43,581 bases of DNA from an uncultured Armatimonadota bacterium (GCA_903927025.1 CAIYLG010000009.1:1-43581), one strand, 5' to 3'; shown: positions 8,245-16,378, numbered from the stretch's first letter. The notes: generated from the sequence alone by a model not told the origin. Numbers and translations are program-made.

Positions 8245-9260
8245 AGCACCTTATGCGCAAGGAGACAGGCATATTTGGCCTGCTTGTCTTGATGTGCCTC
8301 GTGACTTCGCTCAAGAGTCCACACTTTCTCAGTGCGGAGAACCTACAGAACACCGCTCGCCTGATCGGGCTGTACGGCATTTTCAGCATCGGCGCCGGCA
8401 TGGTGATCATCACTGGCGGCATTGACCTGTCAGTAGGTTCAATGTTTGCCCTTCTCGGCGTGATCCTTGCCATGTTGCTGGACCCCAAAGAGTCCAATTG
8501 GCCGAAGTTCCTGTCGTTCCTCAATGGCTCCCACTTCGCCTGGCCGCTCGTGATCCTCGCAATCATTGGATTGGGAACGCTGCTAGGCACATTTCACGGC
8601 TATCTGATCACTCGCGTGAAGCTTCAGCCGTTCATTGTCACTCTGTGCGGCCTCCTGTTTTATCGGGGCATGGCGCGGTTTGTTTCGGACGACAACACTA
8701 AAGGATTTGGCGATGCGAAGGGATTTGAGATCCTGCAAAAGGCAGCGACTGGGATGGTCTTTGGGGTTCCAATCACATTTGTCCTCCTGGTTATCCTTAG
8801 CGTAGTCATGTGGGTGGTGCTTCATCGAACCGTGTACGGCCGGCACCTTTTTGCGGTCGGACGAAACGAAGAAGCTGCACGATACTCTGGAATCAACACC
8901 CGGCGAATTATTGCAAGCACGTACATCCTTTCCGGATTTCTCGCAGGTGTCGCTGGAATCTTGATTGCGTTCTACACCAACAGCATTTCTCCAAGCTCAC
9001 ACGGAAACTTTTACGAGCTGTATGGCATTGCCGCCGCCGTTTTGGGTGGGTGCAGCCTTCGTGGTGGAGAGGGTTCCATCGTCGGGATCGTGCTGGGCAC
9101 GATCCTTCTTCAGGTCCTTCAAAACTTGGTCAACCTGCTTGGCATCCCAAGCTCCTTGAGCTTTGCGGTGATGGGTGCCGTCATTCTTCTTGGCGTCCTT
9201 GCCGACCAGTTGCTTACGAATCGGGCAAAGTCCGCCAGGACTAAGACTTCCGCCGCCTAA
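8241..9260 (+). CDS. Sugar ABC transporter permease (RbsC family)
   Basis: 339 aa beginning with GTG at 8241, overlapping the ATPase stop by 4 nt. The protein is strongly hydrophobic, with roughly 8-10 membrane segments. It contains motifs of the BPD_transp_2 family: GGIDLSVGSMFAL after the second helix, TLCGLLFYRGMARF, and the coupling region YAVG-like RHLFAVGRNEEAARYSGI, where the ATPase docks. The glycine-rich segment AAAVLGGCSLRGGEGS is also typical of RbsC/XylH relatives. It forms the membrane channel for the sugar delivered by the lipoprotein encoded at 5700. A hairpin terminator follows 21 nt downstream, so the operon is binding protein, ATPase, permease. Confidence 0.94.
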   Translation: MKHLMRKETGIFGLLVLMCLVTSLKSPHFLSAENLQNTARLIGLYGIFSIGAGMVIITGGIDLSVGSMFALLGVILAMLLDPKESNWPKFLSFLNGSHFAWPLVILAIIGLGTLLGTFHGYLITRVKLQPFIVTLCGLLFYRGMARFVSDDNTKGFGDAKGFEILQKAATGMVFGVPITFVLLVILSVVMWVVLHRTVYGRHLFAVGRNEEAARYSGINTRRIIASTYILSGFLAGVAGILIAFYTNSISPSSHGNFYELYGIAAAVLGGCSLRGGEGSIVGIVLGTILLQVLQNLVNLLGIPSSLSFAVMGAVILLGVLADQLLTNRAKSARTKTSAA

Positions 9261-9281
9261 ACGGCTTGCCACACATAAAGT

Positions 9282-9311
9282 GCGGGGCCAGCTCGAAAGA
9301 GCCGACCCCGC
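9282..9311. terminator. Hairpin between convergent genes
   Basis: GCGGGG (9282-9287) pairs with CCCCGC (9306-9311). Inside, GCTC-GAAA-GAGC forms a second stem capped by a GNRA-type loop, separated by a small internal loop. It is followed by TGTTT on the plus strand. It lies between the permease stop and the stop of the small gene on the minus strand and probably ends both transcripts. Confidence 0.6.
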
Positions 9312-9343
9312 TGTTTAGGGCGTGTGCAGTTTAAGCCTTGAGC

Positions 9344-9712
9344 TTATCGGCCGCGTCGCTCGTCTCGATCACGGCGATAGTCGCGGTCCCGTCGATCATC
9401 ACGGTCTCGGCGAACCTCTCGGTCGCGTCGCTCATCACGGTCTCTCCAGTCTCGATCTCTCCAATCTCGGTGATCATAGACGATAACATCGTGTCGAGGG
9501 GCTTCGTAATGATGGTGCTGATTGGAAAGAATCGCGGCACCGATCAGAAGTCCTACACCGATTCCAATGACAGCTGCATCGTCGTGACCGCGAACCACCA
9601 CGTGATCTCGTCCGCCGTCTCTCCAATCTGCTGCCGATGCCATTCCTGCAGTGCTCATCATCGTGGCGACTAGTCCGGCAGCTGCGAGGTTTCGAATAAT
9701 CATTGCTTTCAT
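9344..9712 (-). CDS. Small secreted protein with Arg-Asp-rich tail
   Basis: 122 aa. A signal peptide ends at ASAA (about residue 28), and there is a short hydrophobic glycine-rich segment VIGIGVGLLIGAAILS (about 48-63). The C-terminal half is made almost only of Arg and Asp with some Glu, Tyr and Trp (repeats such as DWRDRD, RRDRDDRRDRD). The repeats give an alternating-charge polyampholyte. No enzyme motif is present and I do not recognise a family; such tails bind metal, nucleic acid or other polyelectrolytes or act as flexible surface coats. The start has a good ribosome-binding site, GGAGAA, 5 nt upstream of the ATG. It lies tail-to-tail with the sugar transporter operon and in the same direction as the Gly-Tyr-rich secreted protein at 10098, with which it may form a functional pair. 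Confidence 0.7.
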   Translation of the reverse strand: MKAMIIRNLAAAGLVATMMSTAGMASAADWRDGGRDHVVVRGHDDAAVIGIGVGLLIGAAILSNQHHHYEAPRHDVIVYDHRDWRDRDWRDRDERRDREVRRDRDDRRDRDYRRDRDERRGR

Positions 9713-10032
9713 TTTCTTTCTCCATTCCAGGTTGCTCTCTCTGTTGATCGAGCCTTGTAATCAGATAAACGCAGGGTCGCTCCCGATGTTCTCCCGTCCA
9801 ACCTGTGGACGCTCTCAGGAATGGTCTTGGAGTTCTCCGCAGGCGCCTCGAATCATGGCTATTGAGAAGAATTGAACCTAAAAGTGCTTGCAGGTCCAGA
9901 AAAAGAACGGTGGATACAGCCGTTTACTAACAGGGAAATGGAGTAGTTCTTAAGACCTAGATTGAACCTATAAAGTCCATTTCGCGAAAACGGCTTTTCA
10001 CCGCGACACAACCGCTTAACGCACAAACCCCC

Positions 10033-10060
10033 TGGATGCTTCCGGTTAGGTTTGCATCCA
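10033..10060. terminator. Hairpin in the 385-bp gap 9713-10097
   Basis: TGGATGC (10033-10039) and GCATCCA (10054-10060) form a 7-bp stem with a 14-nt loop, extended by CC/GG beyond a bulge. On the minus strand it follows the Gly-Tyr-rich gene at 10098 and is trailed by GGGGGTTTG, so it may be a weak terminator. I see no gene in the rest of this gap; the promoter of the gene at 9712 should lie near 9725-9800. Confidence 0.4.
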
Positions 10061-10097
10061 AGGGATTTGAAAGTGTTGAGGTGACGAAAGCTAAGGG

Positions 10098-10442
10098 CTA
10101 GTGTCGATGACCGCCGAATCCTCGGCCATAGCTGCCGTGGTACCCACCGCGATAATAGCCGTGGCCGTAGTAGCCACCACCCCAATATCCGCCGATAACG
10201 ACGCTCGGCCCGACGTAGGCTGGAGCAGCGTAATAGGGGTCGACGTAGTATGGATCAGCGTAGTAGGCGGGACCGCCGATAACCACGCCAACGCCAAACC
10301 TAGGCCGGTAAGTGGAATGTCCAACGTATTCTCGGCCGCCGAAGTGATGGGAGTACCGATCTGCGCTCGCAAATCCAGCCGATGCCATCAGGCCAGCACA
10401 TACAAAGCCGACTGACAAATTCCTAATTCTGATTGCACTCAT
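10098..10442 (-). CDS. Small secreted Gly/Tyr/His-rich protein
   Basis: 114 aa. The signal peptide runs to about residue 27 (LMASAGFASA). The mature part is low-complexity, built of Tyr, Gly, Pro and His: PAYYADPYYVDPYYAAPAYV followed by GGYWGGGYYGHGYYRGG and ending in GGHRH. It has no catalytic motif and resembles bacterial 'YXWGXW' or glycine-tyrosine-rich envelope proteins only by composition. A strong ribosome-binding site (AGGAG, 7-8 nt upstream) supports the ATG. It lies downstream of, and probably separate from, the CUT1 operon because the operon terminator at 10503-10530 intervenes. Its signal peptide (NLSVGFVCAGLMASAG) resembles that of the neighbouring Arg-Asp-rich protein (NLAAAGLVATMMSTAG), which hints at common ancestry of the N-terminal parts. 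Function unknown. Confidence 0.7.
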   Translation of the reverse strand: MSAIRIRNLSVGFVCAGLMASAGFASADRYSHHFGGREYVGHSTYRPRFGVGVVIGGPAYYADPYYVDPYYAAPAYVGPSVVIGGYWGGGYYGHGYYRGGYHGSYGRGFGGHRH

Positions 10443-10502
10443 CTCAATTCTCCTGAAATGTGATTTGCATCTGAAAAATTCAGATGCCGCAAATATAGAA
10501 AC

Positions 10503-10530
10503 GGCAGATGCACCGTGTGTTGCACCTGCC
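10503..10530 (-). terminator. Rho-independent terminator of the CUT1 operon
   Basis: On the minus strand GGCAGGTGCA pairs with TGCATCTGCC (one G-T wobble) around an 8-nt loop, followed by GTTTCTATATTT. It lies 30 nt after the stop codon of the last permease gene. Confidence 0.75.
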
Positions 10531-10559
10531 GATAGCTGAGAAGTCGCTCAGAGAGCGGG

Positions 10560-11423
10560 CTAGCCCTTTAGACCCGTGATGGCGATTCCCTGAATGAATA
10601 GGCGCTGGGTGAAGAAGAACAGTACGATGACGGGCGCAATGACCATCGCTGACGCTGCCATCAACAGGTTCCATGAGGTTCCGCCGTTCTGGCTCTGATA
10701 GAACTGTAGGCCTAACGACAGGGTGAAGTTCTTCTGGTCCAGCAAGTAGATGAGTGGGCCGAGGAAGTCGTTCCAAGCCGCCATAAAGGAGAAAAGCGCG
10801 ACCACGGCTAGCGCCGCCTTGCTTAGCGGGAGAACGATGGTTCGGAAGATGCGCCACTCACTGGCACCATCAAGCTTTGCGGCCTCCGTGAGTTCAAACG
10901 GAATCGTTCGGAAGAACTGTCTGAGCAGGAAGATGCTGAATGCGGACCCGAACCAGGATGGAACCCACAACGGGCGGTAGGTACCGATCCACTCAAGATG
11001 CCGAAAAAGCGCGAAGGTCGGGACCATGAGTACCGGGAACGGCACCATCATCGTCGCTAGCGTGATGCCGAATGCCAGATCCCTACCTGGCCACCTGAGT
11101 CGTGCGAAGGAGTAGGCGACCACCGAGTTCGAGGCTACAGTTCCGGCAACGATCAGCGTGCAGAGCACGATCGTGTTCCGAGCATAAACGACGAACGGGT
11201 AGTAGCCCAGGGAGTCGTGCCCATACACTGCGGCGTCGTAGAAATTGCCCCACATGAACTTGGATGGAATCCACTTGATCGGCACTGTCATCGTCTCTTT
11301 GATGGGTTTCAGCGCGGTGAGGATCAGCCAGGCGAAGGGGAATAGGAAGACGATGGAAAGGCCTATCAGCGTAATCTGGATAAGGACCTTTCTGGCAAGT
11401 ATGAGTTTTTGTTGGCTCTGCAT
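10560..11423 (-). CDS. Carbohydrate ABC transporter permease, MalG type (CUT1)
   Basis: 287 aa with about six membrane segments. The first (LIGLSIVFLFPFAWLILTAL) is followed by the TALKP motif typical of MalG-like proteins. The EAA loop EAAKLDGASEWRIFRTIVLP is intact; it contacts the ATPase. The C-terminus ends QRLFIQGIAITGLKG, a characteristic family ending. It is the last gene of a three-gene minus-strand operon, 6 nt after the MalF-like gene, and a terminator follows. No ATPase gene lies in the operon; the MalK/UgpC-type protein at 38094 is a candidate partner. The family is certain, but the sugar (likely an oligosaccharide) is not determined. Confidence 0.94.
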   Translation of the reverse strand: MQSQQKLILARKVLIQITLIGLSIVFLFPFAWLILTALKPIKETMTVPIKWIPSKFMWGNFYDAAVYGHDSLGYYPFVVYARNTIVLCTLIVAGTVASNSVVAYSFARLRWPGRDLAFGITLATMMVPFPVLMVPTFALFRHLEWIGTYRPLWVPSWFGSAFSIFLLRQFFRTIPFELTEAAKLDGASEWRIFRTIVLPLSKAALAVVALFSFMAAWNDFLGPLIYLLDQKNFTLSLGLQFYQSQNGGTSWNLLMAASAMVIAPVIVLFFFTQRLFIQGIAITGLKG

Positions 11424-11429
11424 CCTGAA

Positions 11430-12311
11430 TTAGCCCTGATAGTGAACGTGCTTCTCGCTCATCTTAAGAGAGAAGATGGTGAGGATAAGAATCATCACGA
11501 ACATGATCCATCCCATGGCGCTGGCGTAACCCATCTTGTGGTACCGAAACGCGTTGTCATAAAGGTACTCGGTGTAGAAGTAGGTGGCATGAGCCGGAGT
11601 TCCGTTCGGGAACATGATGTAGGGAACGGTGAACACCTGCAGGGTTCCGATGATTCCCATAATCAGATTGAACAGAATGACAGGTGAGATCATCGGCAGC
11701 GTCACGTTCAGAGTTTTCTGCCAGCTGTTGGCGCCATCGAGGTCTGCCGCCTCTATTAGCTGAGTAGGCACATCCTGGAGCCCGGCCAAGTAAATGAGCA
11801 TCGCGTTGCCGACGCCCCACATACCCATGATCACGAGGGAGATTTTTGCCCACCCTGGGTCTCCCAACCAATTGGGACCGTGAATACCTACTTTCAACAG
11901 AATCGGGTTCAAGATTCCATGCTCCCCGTCCAATAGCCAGCGCCAAAGGATCGCGAGAGAGACTTGGGGCACAAGGGATGGGATGAAGAAGAACGTTCTG
12001 TAGGCGGCCATGCCCTTCGACTTCGTGTTCAGCAACATCGCCAGAATGACAGCGGTCATCATTCCCGCCGGTAGCGAGAGAACTGCGTAAAGCATCGTAT
12101 TTTTAAGGGCGGTCCAAAATAGGTCGTCCTTGAAAAGCGAGATATAGTTGTCCAGGCCCACAAAGATTGGCGGTTTGAGCACTGAGTAATCGCACAGGCT
12201 GAAGTACATCGAGGCGACGAGTGGATATCCCATAAAGATCAGAAATCCAAGCGCCCACGGCGAAGCAAATATTAGGCCAGCGAGGCCCTCCTTTTTAGAA
12301 ATGGATTTCAT
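11430..12311 (-). CDS. Carbohydrate ABC transporter permease, MalF type (CUT1)
   Basis: 293 aa with about six membrane helices, starting GLIFASPWALGFLIFMGYPL, the classic start of sugar permeases of the UgpA/MsmF type. The EAA loop EAADLDGANSWQKTLNVTLP is present for ATPase docking. Its start codon overlaps the stop of the binding-protein gene by 4 nt (ATGA), implying translational coupling, and the MalG-type gene follows after 6 nt. Together the two permeases form the heterodimeric channel. The length is normal for the family. Confidence 0.94.
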   Translation of the reverse strand: MKSISKKEGLAGLIFASPWALGFLIFMGYPLVASMYFSLCDYSVLKPPIFVGLDNYISLFKDDLFWTALKNTMLYAVLSLPAGMMTAVILAMLLNTKSKGMAAYRTFFFIPSLVPQVSLAILWRWLLDGEHGILNPILLKVGIHGPNWLGDPGWAKISLVIMGMWGVGNAMLIYLAGLQDVPTQLIEAADLDGANSWQKTLNVTLPMISPVILFNLIMGIIGTLQVFTVPYIMFPNGTPAHATYFYTEYLYDNAFRYHKMGYASAMGWIMFVMILILTIFSLKMSEKHVHYQG

Positions 12312-13651
12312 TCTTCGCCCCTGGCCTTTAGGCGCGCCAGGTATTTATCCAGCATCGGCTGCATACGGTTCGTGACATCGTCCAACGCCTGTTTGGGCGT
12401 TTTAGTCATCAAAGTGATTTCGCTCGTTGCGTTCGTAATTTCATCCTTGTACTGCGACCAGATGCCAAGTTTCGGCGCCGCGCATGTCGTCTTGCTGTAG
12501 GCCATACGGATGAAAAGCTTGATAAATGGGTTCGGATGGTGCTCGATGAACCCATCGCTTACTTTCTTAAGAGGGGTGAGCTTCTTCTGGCCGAGGCACA
12601 ACATCTCCAGCCCCTTTTGTGTCTCCACAAACTTTAGAAACTCGAATGCCTCTTTGACATGCTTGGCACCAGTGGGTATGCAGAGGACGTCGAGATCGAT
12701 CACAGTCGGATCCGGCAAGTTTGGTTTAGCCGCTGGGAATGGAGCCGCTGACCAGTCGAGCTTCGGACTGAACTTATGAACGAAGTTGTACATCCAAACG
12801 CCTTGGATTTCCATTGCGTTTTGACTCGTCATAAACGGATTTTGTGGGGAGGAGAAGGTTCCGTTGAATCCAGCCTGAAAGGACTGCATTGCGCTGGCAC
12901 CGTACTTCTTGGAAAAGCTCTGAACCCAGTCGTATGCTTCTACATTCTCCGGGCTGTTGAACGTGATTTTGTCCTTGCCGTCCCATAGCGTGCCGCCGAA
13001 AAATGGCCCCCAAGCCCAGTTCCACCACCCAGGTTCACTTGGCATAAATCCTGTGCGAACAAGGTGTCCATTTGGCTCTCTCTTGGTCAGTTTCTCTGCC
13101 ATGGTGAAGAGTTCGTCAAACGTTTTCGGCGGTTTATCCGGATCGAGTCCAACCTCGCGAAACAATTCGCGATTGTAGTGCATCGCCGTGGTAGCCGGAG
13201 TACTTGGGAGCGCGTACAGCTTGTTTCGAACGACACCCACGTTCCAAAACGCAGGAATGTAGTCTTCTTTGGTGATTCCTGCCTCGCGGCACATGTCATC
13301 GAGGGTGATCACTGCGTGATTGTCCGCGTATTGCGTGACGTTTTCGCCGTACAGCCCGACAACATCAGGCGGAATTCCACCTGAAATTGCCATGAGGGTC
13401 TTGTCCTCAATGCTGCTGATGGAAAGGATGTCGACCTGGATTTTGTCCTGCGACTTATTGAAGGCGTCGACCACCTTCTTCATCGCGTCAAACTCAAAGT
13501 CGGTCCACTTTTCCCAATACTGGACGTGTACCTTTTTGTCGGGCGGAGGAGCTTTGGTCAGCTGCTCGCTTTCAAATAGAACTCCAAATACAGCTATGGC
13601 AAGGACAGGGATTGTGAACGCATTTCGATCCACCCCAGGAGTCTGAGGCAT
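12308..13651 (-). CDS. Extracellular solute-binding protein, CUT1 sugar transporter
   Basis: 447 aa. Family 1 (SBP_bac_1) features: VQYWEKWTDFEFDAMKKVV at the start of the mature part, DVVGLYGENVTQYADN, LYALPSTPATTAMHYNRELF (hinge region) and NAMEIQGVWM. The N-terminus has a hydrophobic segment (about residues 12-26) but no lipobox cysteine, unlike most Gram-negative-like lipid-anchored relatives. It is therefore secreted or anchored by an uncleaved signal. An in-frame GTG six codons in is an alternative start; neither site has a clear Shine-Dalgarno. It leads the operon and captures an oligosaccharide for the two permeases. The gene is divergent from the aldo/keto reductase. Confidence 0.93.
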   Translation of the reverse strand: MPQTPGVDRNAFTIPVLAIAVFGVLFESEQLTKAPPPDKKVHVQYWEKWTDFEFDAMKKVVDAFNKSQDKIQVDILSISSIEDKTLMAISGGIPPDVVGLYGENVTQYADNHAVITLDDMCREAGITKEDYIPAFWNVGVVRNKLYALPSTPATTAMHYNRELFREVGLDPDKPPKTFDELFTMAEKLTKREPNGHLVRTGFMPSEPGWWNWAWGPFFGGTLWDGKDKITFNSPENVEAYDWVQSFSKKYGASAMQSFQAGFNGTFSSPQNPFMTSQNAMEIQGVWMYNFVHKFSPKLDWSAAPFPAAKPNLPDPTVIDLDVLCIPTGAKHVKEAFEFLKFVETQKGLEMLCLGQKKLTPLKKVSDGFIEHHPNPFIKLFIRMAYSKTTCAAPKLGIWSQYKDEITNATSEITLMTKTPKQALDDVTNRMQPMLDKYLARLKARGEE

Positions 13652-13747
13652 TCAGAGGTCACAGTCAAGCTGAAATGGCGTTCTTGGTCAAAATCAAGTA
13701 TCCACTTGCCAGATAAAATCGGGCTGGCATCGTAGAAAGGGATTAAG
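13652..13747. promoter_or_regulatory. Divergent promoter region of the CUT1 operon and aldo/keto reductase
   Basis: This 96-bp gap must hold both promoters. It contains a TAAAAT box and a small inverted repeat, CAAGT-ATCC-ACTTG (13695-13708), that could bind a regulator of both units. Neither promoter has a convincing -35 element, and the repeat is short enough to be chance. Confidence 0.3.
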
Positions 13748-14686
13748 TTGAAGCACAGAAATCTTGGAAATTCAGGCCTAATTGTCTCCGTCGTCGGCCT
13801 CGGCTGCAATAATTTTGGAATGCGAATTGACCTTGAGGCATCTCGCCTGGTCATCGATAAGGCCATCGATCTCGGAATTACGCTGTTTGACACTGCCGAC
13901 ATCTATGGCAACAGGGGCGGAAGCGAGACGATCCTTGGTGAGGTACTCGGAGCCCGTCGGGACAAGCTCGTCCTCGCGACCAAGTTTGCCGGGCAGATGG
14001 ATGATGACGGTCTCAAGAAGGGCGCGTCGCGGCGCTATATCGTGAAAGCAGTCGAGGACAGTCTGGCAAGGCTTAAAACGGATTGGATTGACCTCTATCA
14101 GCTCCATTTGCCGGACGCGCAAACACCCATGGAGGAGACGCTGCGGGCGCTTGACGACCTCATCCATCAGGGCAAGGTGCGATACATCGGGTGTTCCAAC
14201 GTTCCTGCGTGGGGGGTAGCAGACGCAAAGTGGACCGCGAAGTCCCTTGGACTCAATGCATTTGTATCTTGCCAGGACGAGTACAGCCTTCTAGTTCGGG
14301 AGGTTGAAAAGGAACTACTCCCTGCAGTGAACGCTTACGGCATGGGCGTATTGCCTTACTTCCCGTTGGCTTGCGGACTCCTCACCGGAAAGTACAAGGG
14401 GGACGTGATGCCAGAAGGCGCGCGGTTGACGAACACTCAACGGCTTGCGGATAAGTACATCAACGAAAAGAATTTCGAGATCATTGAGAAGCTAGAGGCG
14501 TTTTCGACAGAGCGAAGGCACACGCTGCTTGAACTTGCGTTCAGTTGGCTCGCCTCACAGCCGGGCATCTCCAGCGTGATTGCAGGGGCAACCAAGCCGG
14601 AGCAGGTCGAACAAAACGTCACCGCCGCGGATTGGGAGATGACTGCCGCGGAGTTAGCTGACATCCGCCAGATACTGAACTCTTGA
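13748..14686 (+). CDS. Aldo/keto reductase
   Basis: 312 aa from a TTG start, with AAAGG 7 nt upstream as ribosome-binding site. The opening strand LIVSVVGLGCNNFGMR and the full catalytic tetrad are readable: Asp48 and Tyr53 in FDTADIYG, Lys79 in LATKFAG and His120 in LYQLHLPD. The NADPH-binding end is VIAGATKPEQVEQNV. This is the YajO/Tas-like branch of the family (about 310-330 aa, GNRGGSETILGEVLG near the N-terminus), which reduces aldehydes or ketones, often sugars, with NADPH. Its divergent position relative to a sugar importer suggests a role in carbohydrate metabolism, but this is inferred from position only. Confidence 0.93.
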   Translation: MKHRNLGNSGLIVSVVGLGCNNFGMRIDLEASRLVIDKAIDLGITLFDTADIYGNRGGSETILGEVLGARRDKLVLATKFAGQMDDDGLKKGASRRYIVKAVEDSLARLKTDWIDLYQLHLPDAQTPMEETLRALDDLIHQGKVRYIGCSNVPAWGVADAKWTAKSLGLNAFVSCQDEYSLLVREVEKELLPAVNAYGMGVLPYFPLACGLLTGKYKGDVMPEGARLTNTQRLADKYINEKNFEIIEKLEAFSTERRHTLLELAFSWLASQPGISSVIAGATKPEQVEQNVTAADWEMTAAELADIRQILNS

Positions 14687-14750
14687 ACTCATCATTGCGA
14701 GACTCAGGGCCATATTCGAGAAGTGCCTCGGAAACCTGGGAATGTTCGGT

Positions 14751-14756
14751 TATGAT
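14751..14756 (+). promoter_or_regulatory. -10 box of a probable leaderless lipoprotein gene
   Basis: TATGAT lies 6 nt before the ATG at 14763, the spacing expected when transcription starts at the start codon. No -35 element is evident. Confidence 0.45.
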
Positions 14757-14762
14757 GCCAGC

Positions 14763-15134
14763 ATGGCATGCCGACTTAGAATCTGCCTCTTAGTCGGCGG
14801 CAGCGTCGCCGCCGCCATGTTCATCGCTGGGTGTAAAGACCATACTGGCGACGTCGTGGGTGTTTGGGATTGGGGAACCTACGCTGTGCATTTTGATGCC
14901 GACAAAAGCTGGGGCGCGACTGATAAGAAGCGGTCCAGCTTCGAGAGGATGGGCGGCGATTGGACTGCGTCTGGAGACAAGATTCACCTCAACTACGCCG
15001 GAGGTCCCACCCCTAACCCGGACGGTTCCACCTTCATCATGAGTGCCGACGGGCAATCGATGGAAGCGAGTATTGGCGCAATGGGAACGATGGTCAAGCG
15101 CCATCCAGGGGCAAGCTCCGATGTCAATCCTTAG
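14763..15134 (+). CDS. Small lipoprotein of unknown function
   Basis: 123 aa from the ATG at 14763. An in-frame ATG at 14742 would only add seven non-signal-like residues. The signal peptide is a clean lipoprotein type: basic start, hydrophobic core and lipobox FIAGC with Cys24. The mature part begins KDHTGDVVGVWDWGTYAVHF and alternates beta-strand-like segments (GGDWTASGDKIHLNY, STFIMSADGQSMEASIG). This is the pattern of small lipocalin-like or META-like beta-barrel lipoproteins that test 'value versus blank' in secreted domain families; no named family is recognised. It follows the reductase gene by 76 nt and has its own -10 box. No terminator was found directly after it, but a minus-strand terminator sits at 15266. 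Confidence 0.7.
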   Translation: MACRLRICLLVGGSVAAAMFIAGCKDHTGDVVGVWDWGTYAVHFDADKSWGATDKKRSSFERMGGDWTASGDKIHLNYAGGPTPNPDGSTFIMSADGQSMEASIGAMGTMVKRHPGASSDVNP

Positions 15135-15265
15135 CCTATCCGGGGCTTGCGGGAGTTTTCACGCCTGGGGCCTGGGTTTGAATCCAGGTCATGTCACTAA
15201 GAACCTTCAGCCTCATCCGTCGACTTAGTTCTGAAGCCTCAGTTCAAATTGAGACATGGCCAAAC

Positions 15266-15300
15266 AAAAAAAGGGTGCGGTCCCATCTGAAACCGCACCC
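15266..15300 (-). terminator. Rho-independent terminator of the Spy-like gene
   Basis: On the minus strand GGGTGCGGT (15300-15292) pairs with ACCGCACCC (15281-15273) around a 10-nt loop, followed by seven T. It lies just after the stop codon of the LTxxQ protein gene. Confidence 0.9.
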
Positions 15301-15310
15301 GCGTCAGGAT

Positions 15311-16378
15311 TTACCTGTCGCCGCCACCAGGGCCTCCGCCGCCAGGGCCGCCGAATCCGCCACCGCCGCCTCTGCCACCCTGTCCGCCAGGGCCTCCATG
15401 TCCACCCTGCCCGCCAGGGCCACCCATCGGTCGCTGCTCCTGAACGAACTTCTTCGTTCCGCCCAGCTTCTTCAAGGCTGCCTTTTGGTCACCAGTGAGG
15501 ACTGCGTCGATCGCCGTGTTCAGCTCCTGGTGCGCCTTCTCCATTTGAGGGTTCGGTCCGCCAGGGCCGCCTTGGCCGCCGGGTCCGCCGAATCCTCGGC
15601 CACCACCCTGTCCGCCTGGACCTCCTGGAGGTGGCCCACCGAAGCCGCCATCACCCCCCTGACCGCCGCCCGGAGGGCCACCAAAACCGCCCTGTCCGCC
15701 ACCGGGAGGAGGACCGCCGAATCCTCTGTCTCCGCCAGGGCCACCCTGTCCACCGGGTCCGCCGCGTGGTGGGCCCATCTTAGCGCGCTGTGCCTTCACG
15801 ATTGCGTCAATCTGGCTCTTCTGGTCACTCGAGAGGCCCAGCTCTGATTGGATCTGCTTATCAGCGGCGGCGCTGGAGCCAGCCATCTGAATCTTGATTT
15901 CCTTGAGTCGAGCCGCCTGGTCCGATGTCAGCACTTTGGCGAGCGACTTGTCGATCTCAGACTGGGCCTTTTCCATGTTGGCTCGCATCGTCTCCGGATC
16001 AGGACGCTCTCCGTCCTCGCCACCTTCTCCTGGAGGAGGAGGCATCATGCTGCGCATCTTCTCTCTGGCACGATCCATCACTTCACGGATCTGATCGCGC
16101 TGGTTTTGGGTCAGGTTAAGGTCTTTCGAGACATCGCGCCGATTCAGTATCTGGGCGGTGTGTGGCATCCCGATCATCGGTTCGCCCATCATTGGCCCAC
16201 CCATTCCGGGGCCGCGGCCGGGGCCTTGTCTCTGTCCACCATCCTGCGGAGGAGGAGGAGGTGCGTCCTGGGCACGGGCAGATCCGGTGGACATCACGAG
16301 CACCGTAGCGATTCCTGCAACGGCGGCGCTGGAGGCGAATGCTCTTCGAAAAGCTTCAGTCCAATTGAGTGTTTTCAT
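15311..16378 (-). CDS. Spy/CpxP-like LTxxQ protein with long Gly/Pro-rich domain
   Basis: 355 aa. The signal peptide ends at ARAQ (about residue 36). Four LTxxQ-like helical motifs are visible: LNLTQNQRDQIREV, VLTSDQAARLKEI, LGLSSDQKSQID and VLTGDQKAALKKL. These define the periplasmic Spy/CpxP chaperone family, whose members sense or buffer misfolded proteins or metals. Unlike the normal 150-170 aa proteins, a Gly/Pro/Phe/Gln low-complexity block of roughly 90 residues (repeats of GGPPPGGGQGGFGG type) separates motifs three and four, and a shorter one forms the C-terminus. The start has AAGGAG 7 nt upstream. It is divergent from the response regulator/kinase pair, as cpxP is from cpxRA in Escherichia coli. 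Direct repeats in the shared promoter suggest control by that regulator. A strong terminator follows. Confidence 0.85.
   Translation of the reverse strand: MKTLNWTEAFRRAFASSAAVAGIATVLVMSTGSARAQDAPPPPPQDGGQRQGPGRGPGMGGPMMGEPMIGMPHTAQILNRRDVSKDLNLTQNQRDQIREVMDRAREKMRSMMPPPPGEGGEDGERPDPETMRANMEKAQSEIDKSLAKVLTSDQAARLKEIKIQMAGSSAAADKQIQSELGLSSDQKSQIDAIVKAQRAKMGPPRGGPGGQGGPGGDRGFGGPPPGGGQGGFGGPPGGGQGGDGGFGGPPPGGPGGQGGGRGFGGPGGQGGPGGPNPQMEKAHQELNTAIDAVLTGDQKAALKKLGGTKKFVQEQRPMGGPGGQGGHGGPGGQGGRGGGGGFGGPGGGGPGGGDR

Noticed and set aside
9350-9470. Repeated CG/GA-rich units suggestive of a CRISPR-like or tandem DNA repeat
   Set aside because: The units are irregular and correspond to Arg-Asp codons of the protein at 9344-9712; there are no equal spacers.
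15171-15188. CCTGG-GTTTGAAT-CCAGG looks like a tRNA T-arm
   Set aside because: No acceptor, D or anticodon stems can be built around it, and the T-stem pairing is wrong for an 8-nt loop.
15191-15847. 218-aa Ala/Ser-rich open frame antisense to the LTxxQ gene
   Set aside because: Its low-complexity sequence is a by-product of the Gly/Pro repeats on the other strand, and it crosses that gene's terminator.
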